Of a stretch of 64,000 nucleotides of DNA, positions 62,898 through 64,000 are shown piece after piece. The DNA lies in NCBI RefSeq assembly GCF_001422885.1, contig NZ_LMMZ01000001.1, positions 186,753 through 250,752 of the forward strand, in the 5' to 3' direction. Below the pieces are notes generated by a model. That model worked only from the letters and a program-made list of their open reading frames with translations. It was not told the DNA's origin and searched no databases. The translations under genes and the position numbers were made by a program. How positions within the stretch are numbered: position 1 is the first letter of the stretch; each line of letters opens with the position of its first letter. Source of the DNA: Methylobacterium sp. Leaf104. Its GTDB lineage: Bacteria; Pseudomonadota; Alphaproteobacteria; Rhizobiales; Beijerinckiaceae.

Positions 62898-63629
62898 TCA
62901 GGCGCCCGGGGCCGCGACGGCCTCGGCGGTGAATCGGGCGTAGCCCTTGGCCCGCAGATCGCAGGCCGGGCACGTGCCGCAGCCATGGCCCCAGGCGTGG
63001 CGGTCGCCGCGGGTGCCGAGGTAGCAGGTGTGGCTGTCCTCGACGATGAGGTCGACCAGCGCCCGGCCGCCGAGAGCCTCGGCCAGGCGCCAGGTCTCGG
63101 CCTTGTCGATCCACATCAGCGGCGTGTGCAGCACGAAGCGCCGGTCCATCCCGAGGTTCAGCGCCACCTGCAGCGCCTTGATGGTGTCGTCCCGGCAATC
63201 CGGGTAGCCGGAATAATCGGTCTCGCACATGCCGCCGACGATGTGGGTCAAGGAGCGGCGATAGGCCAGCGCCGCCGCGAAGGTCAGGAACAGGAGGTTG
63301 CGGCCCGGCACGAAGGTGTTGGGCAGGCCGCCGTCCTCGAAGGCGATGGCGGTGTCGCGGGTCAGCGCCGTGTCGGAGACCTGGCCCAGCGCGTCGAGGG
63401 CCAGGGTGTGGTCGTCGCCGAGCCGCGCCGCCCATGCGGGTTTCAGGGCCGCGAGGCCCCGGCGCAGCCCGTCCCGGCAGTCGAGCTCGATCCGGTGGCG
63501 CTGGCCGTAGTCGAAGCCCAGCGTCTCGACCCGCTCGAAGCGCGCGAGCGCCCAGGCGAGGCAGGTGGCGGAATCCTGCCCGCCCGAGAACAGGACCAGG
63601 GCGCCGCCGCTCGTCGCCGGGTCCTTCAT
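62898..63629 (-). CDS. queC: 7-cyano-7-deazaguanine synthase
   Basis: 243 residues from the ATG at 63629, which overlaps the queD stop (ATGA). QueC turns 7-carboxy-7-deazaguanine into preQ0, the precursor of the tRNA base queuosine. The PP-loop is [16 protein letters not shown], the zinc site uses [10 protein letters not shown] plus the upstream HTCYLG cysteine, and [15 protein letters not shown] is conserved. The frame continues to 63998 but there it reads queD out of frame. QueC follows queD directly, an operon. Confidence 0.96.
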   Translation of the reverse strand: MKDPATSGGALVLFSGGQDSATCLAWALARFERVETLGFDYGQRHRIELDCRDGLRRGLAALKPAWAARLGDDHTLALDALGQVSDTALTRDTAIAFEDGGLPNTFVPGRNLLFLTFAAALAYRRSLTHIVGGMCETDYSGYPDCRDDTIKALQVALNLGMDRRFVLHTPLMWIDKAETWRLAEALGGRALVDLIVEDSHTCYLGTRGDRHAWGHGCGTCPACDLRAKGYARFTAEAVAAPGA

Positions 63630-63991
63630 CGCAGCGCCTCGCCCTCGTACTCGGCCCAGGACATCGGCGTCTCGTAGACCTTCACGGAGGAGAGGGCCGG
63701 CAGCGCCGCCTTGGTGCGTTCCCAGATCCAGGCCGCGATGTGCTCGGCGGTGGGGTTCTCCAGCCCCTCGATCTCGTTGAGGCAGTAATGGTCGAGGCGG
63801 GCCAGCACCGGCGCGAAGGCGTGCTCGACGTCGAAGAAATCCACCACCCAGCCGGTGGCCGGGTCGACGGCCCCCGAGAGAGTGAGCTCGACCCGGTAGG
63901 AATGCCCGTGCATGCGGTGGCAGCGATGGGTCTCGGGCACGTTCGGCAGGCGGTGGGCCGCCTCGAAGGTGAAGGCTTGGGTGATCTTCAT
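63626..63991 (-). CDS. queD: 6-carboxytetrahydropterin synthase
   Basis: 121 residues. QueD acts before QueE and QueC in queuosine synthesis. Zinc ligands are His13, His28 and His30 (FEAAHRLP and [12 protein letters not shown]) and the nucleophile is Cys24. [11 protein letters not shown] and [12 protein letters not shown] complete the family pattern. The start is nine bases from the window edge, so upstream genes (queE is typical) cannot be seen. Confidence 0.95.
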   Translation of the reverse strand: MKITQAFTFEAAHRLPNVPETHRCHRMHGHSYRVELTLSGAVDPATGWVVDFFDVEHAFAPVLARLDHYCLNEIEGLENPTAEHIAAWIWERTKAALPALSSVKVYETPMSWAEYEGEALR

Positions 63992-64000
63992 CGAGCAATC

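Overview
The window is chromosomal DNA from a high-GC (roughly 70%) alphaproteobacterium of the Hyphomicrobiales, most likely Methylobacterium/Methylorubrum. The assignment rests on a MucR/Ros regulator, an HWE-family kinase, a DivL-type Tyr-for-His kinase, AddAB instead of RecBCD, CobST next to a DnaJ-like gene and bolA, and the gene order ahcY-divL-tsaE/amgK-murU-addB-addA. The species is an inference. Fifty-eight protein genes are called. I see no tRNA, rRNA, CRISPR array, insertion sequence or prophage.

Layout. 1-3.5 kb: end of an RND efflux operon (permease plus NodT-type channel) and glucose-6-phosphate dehydrogenase. 3.5-10.4 kb: a membrane-anchored Mrr-type nuclease, MucR behind a long AT-rich leader, a class II aldolase, a fused NDP-forming acyl-CoA synthetase/GNAT acetyltransferase and an AraC regulator. 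10.6-13.4 kb: cold-shock protein, small proteins and an exported L,D-transpeptidase. 13.5-19 kb: a multi-sensor HWE kinase, an NNP nitrate transporter behind a sigma-54-type promoter, ComF and a glycine-zipper protein. 19-25 kb: a methyltransferase and DUF427 gene, then the minus-strand run argJ-SIMPL-mutT-DUF6880. 24.7-31.5 kb: a lone receiver protein, PRC-barrel protein, exported glutathione peroxidase, several tiny proteins, a diguanylate cyclase, a nitroreductase and an acyl-CoA synthetase.

31.7-34 kb holds a secreted-type RTX protein with lower-GC ends, followed by the long plus-strand run 34.4-48.6 kb (methyl cycle, cell-cycle control, tRNA modification/cell-wall sugar recycling, recombination). 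A lower-GC two-gene islet, an unknown 93-residue protein plus a PIN-domain nuclease, sits between murU and addB and is the best candidate for an undescribed system. 48.7-53.4 kb: cobT, cobS, a DnaJ-like gene, bolA and arfB. 53.4-64 kb: a DUF1275 protein, a TPR-methyltransferase, the ligase-associated exonuclease/ATP-dependent DNA ligase pair with a YjbQ gene, a DMT transporter/LysR pair, a zinc alcohol dehydrogenase, an SGNH hydrolase, and queC-queD at the right edge.

Most intergenic signals are intrinsic-terminator hairpins at convergent gene ends. The sites worth testing are the sigma-54 promoter with an NtrC-sized palindrome before the nitrate transporter, an ArsR/SahR-like palindrome before ahcY, and three general-stress (EcfG-type) promoter matches before small envelope or stress genes. 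All calls come from reading the sequence; no database search was run.
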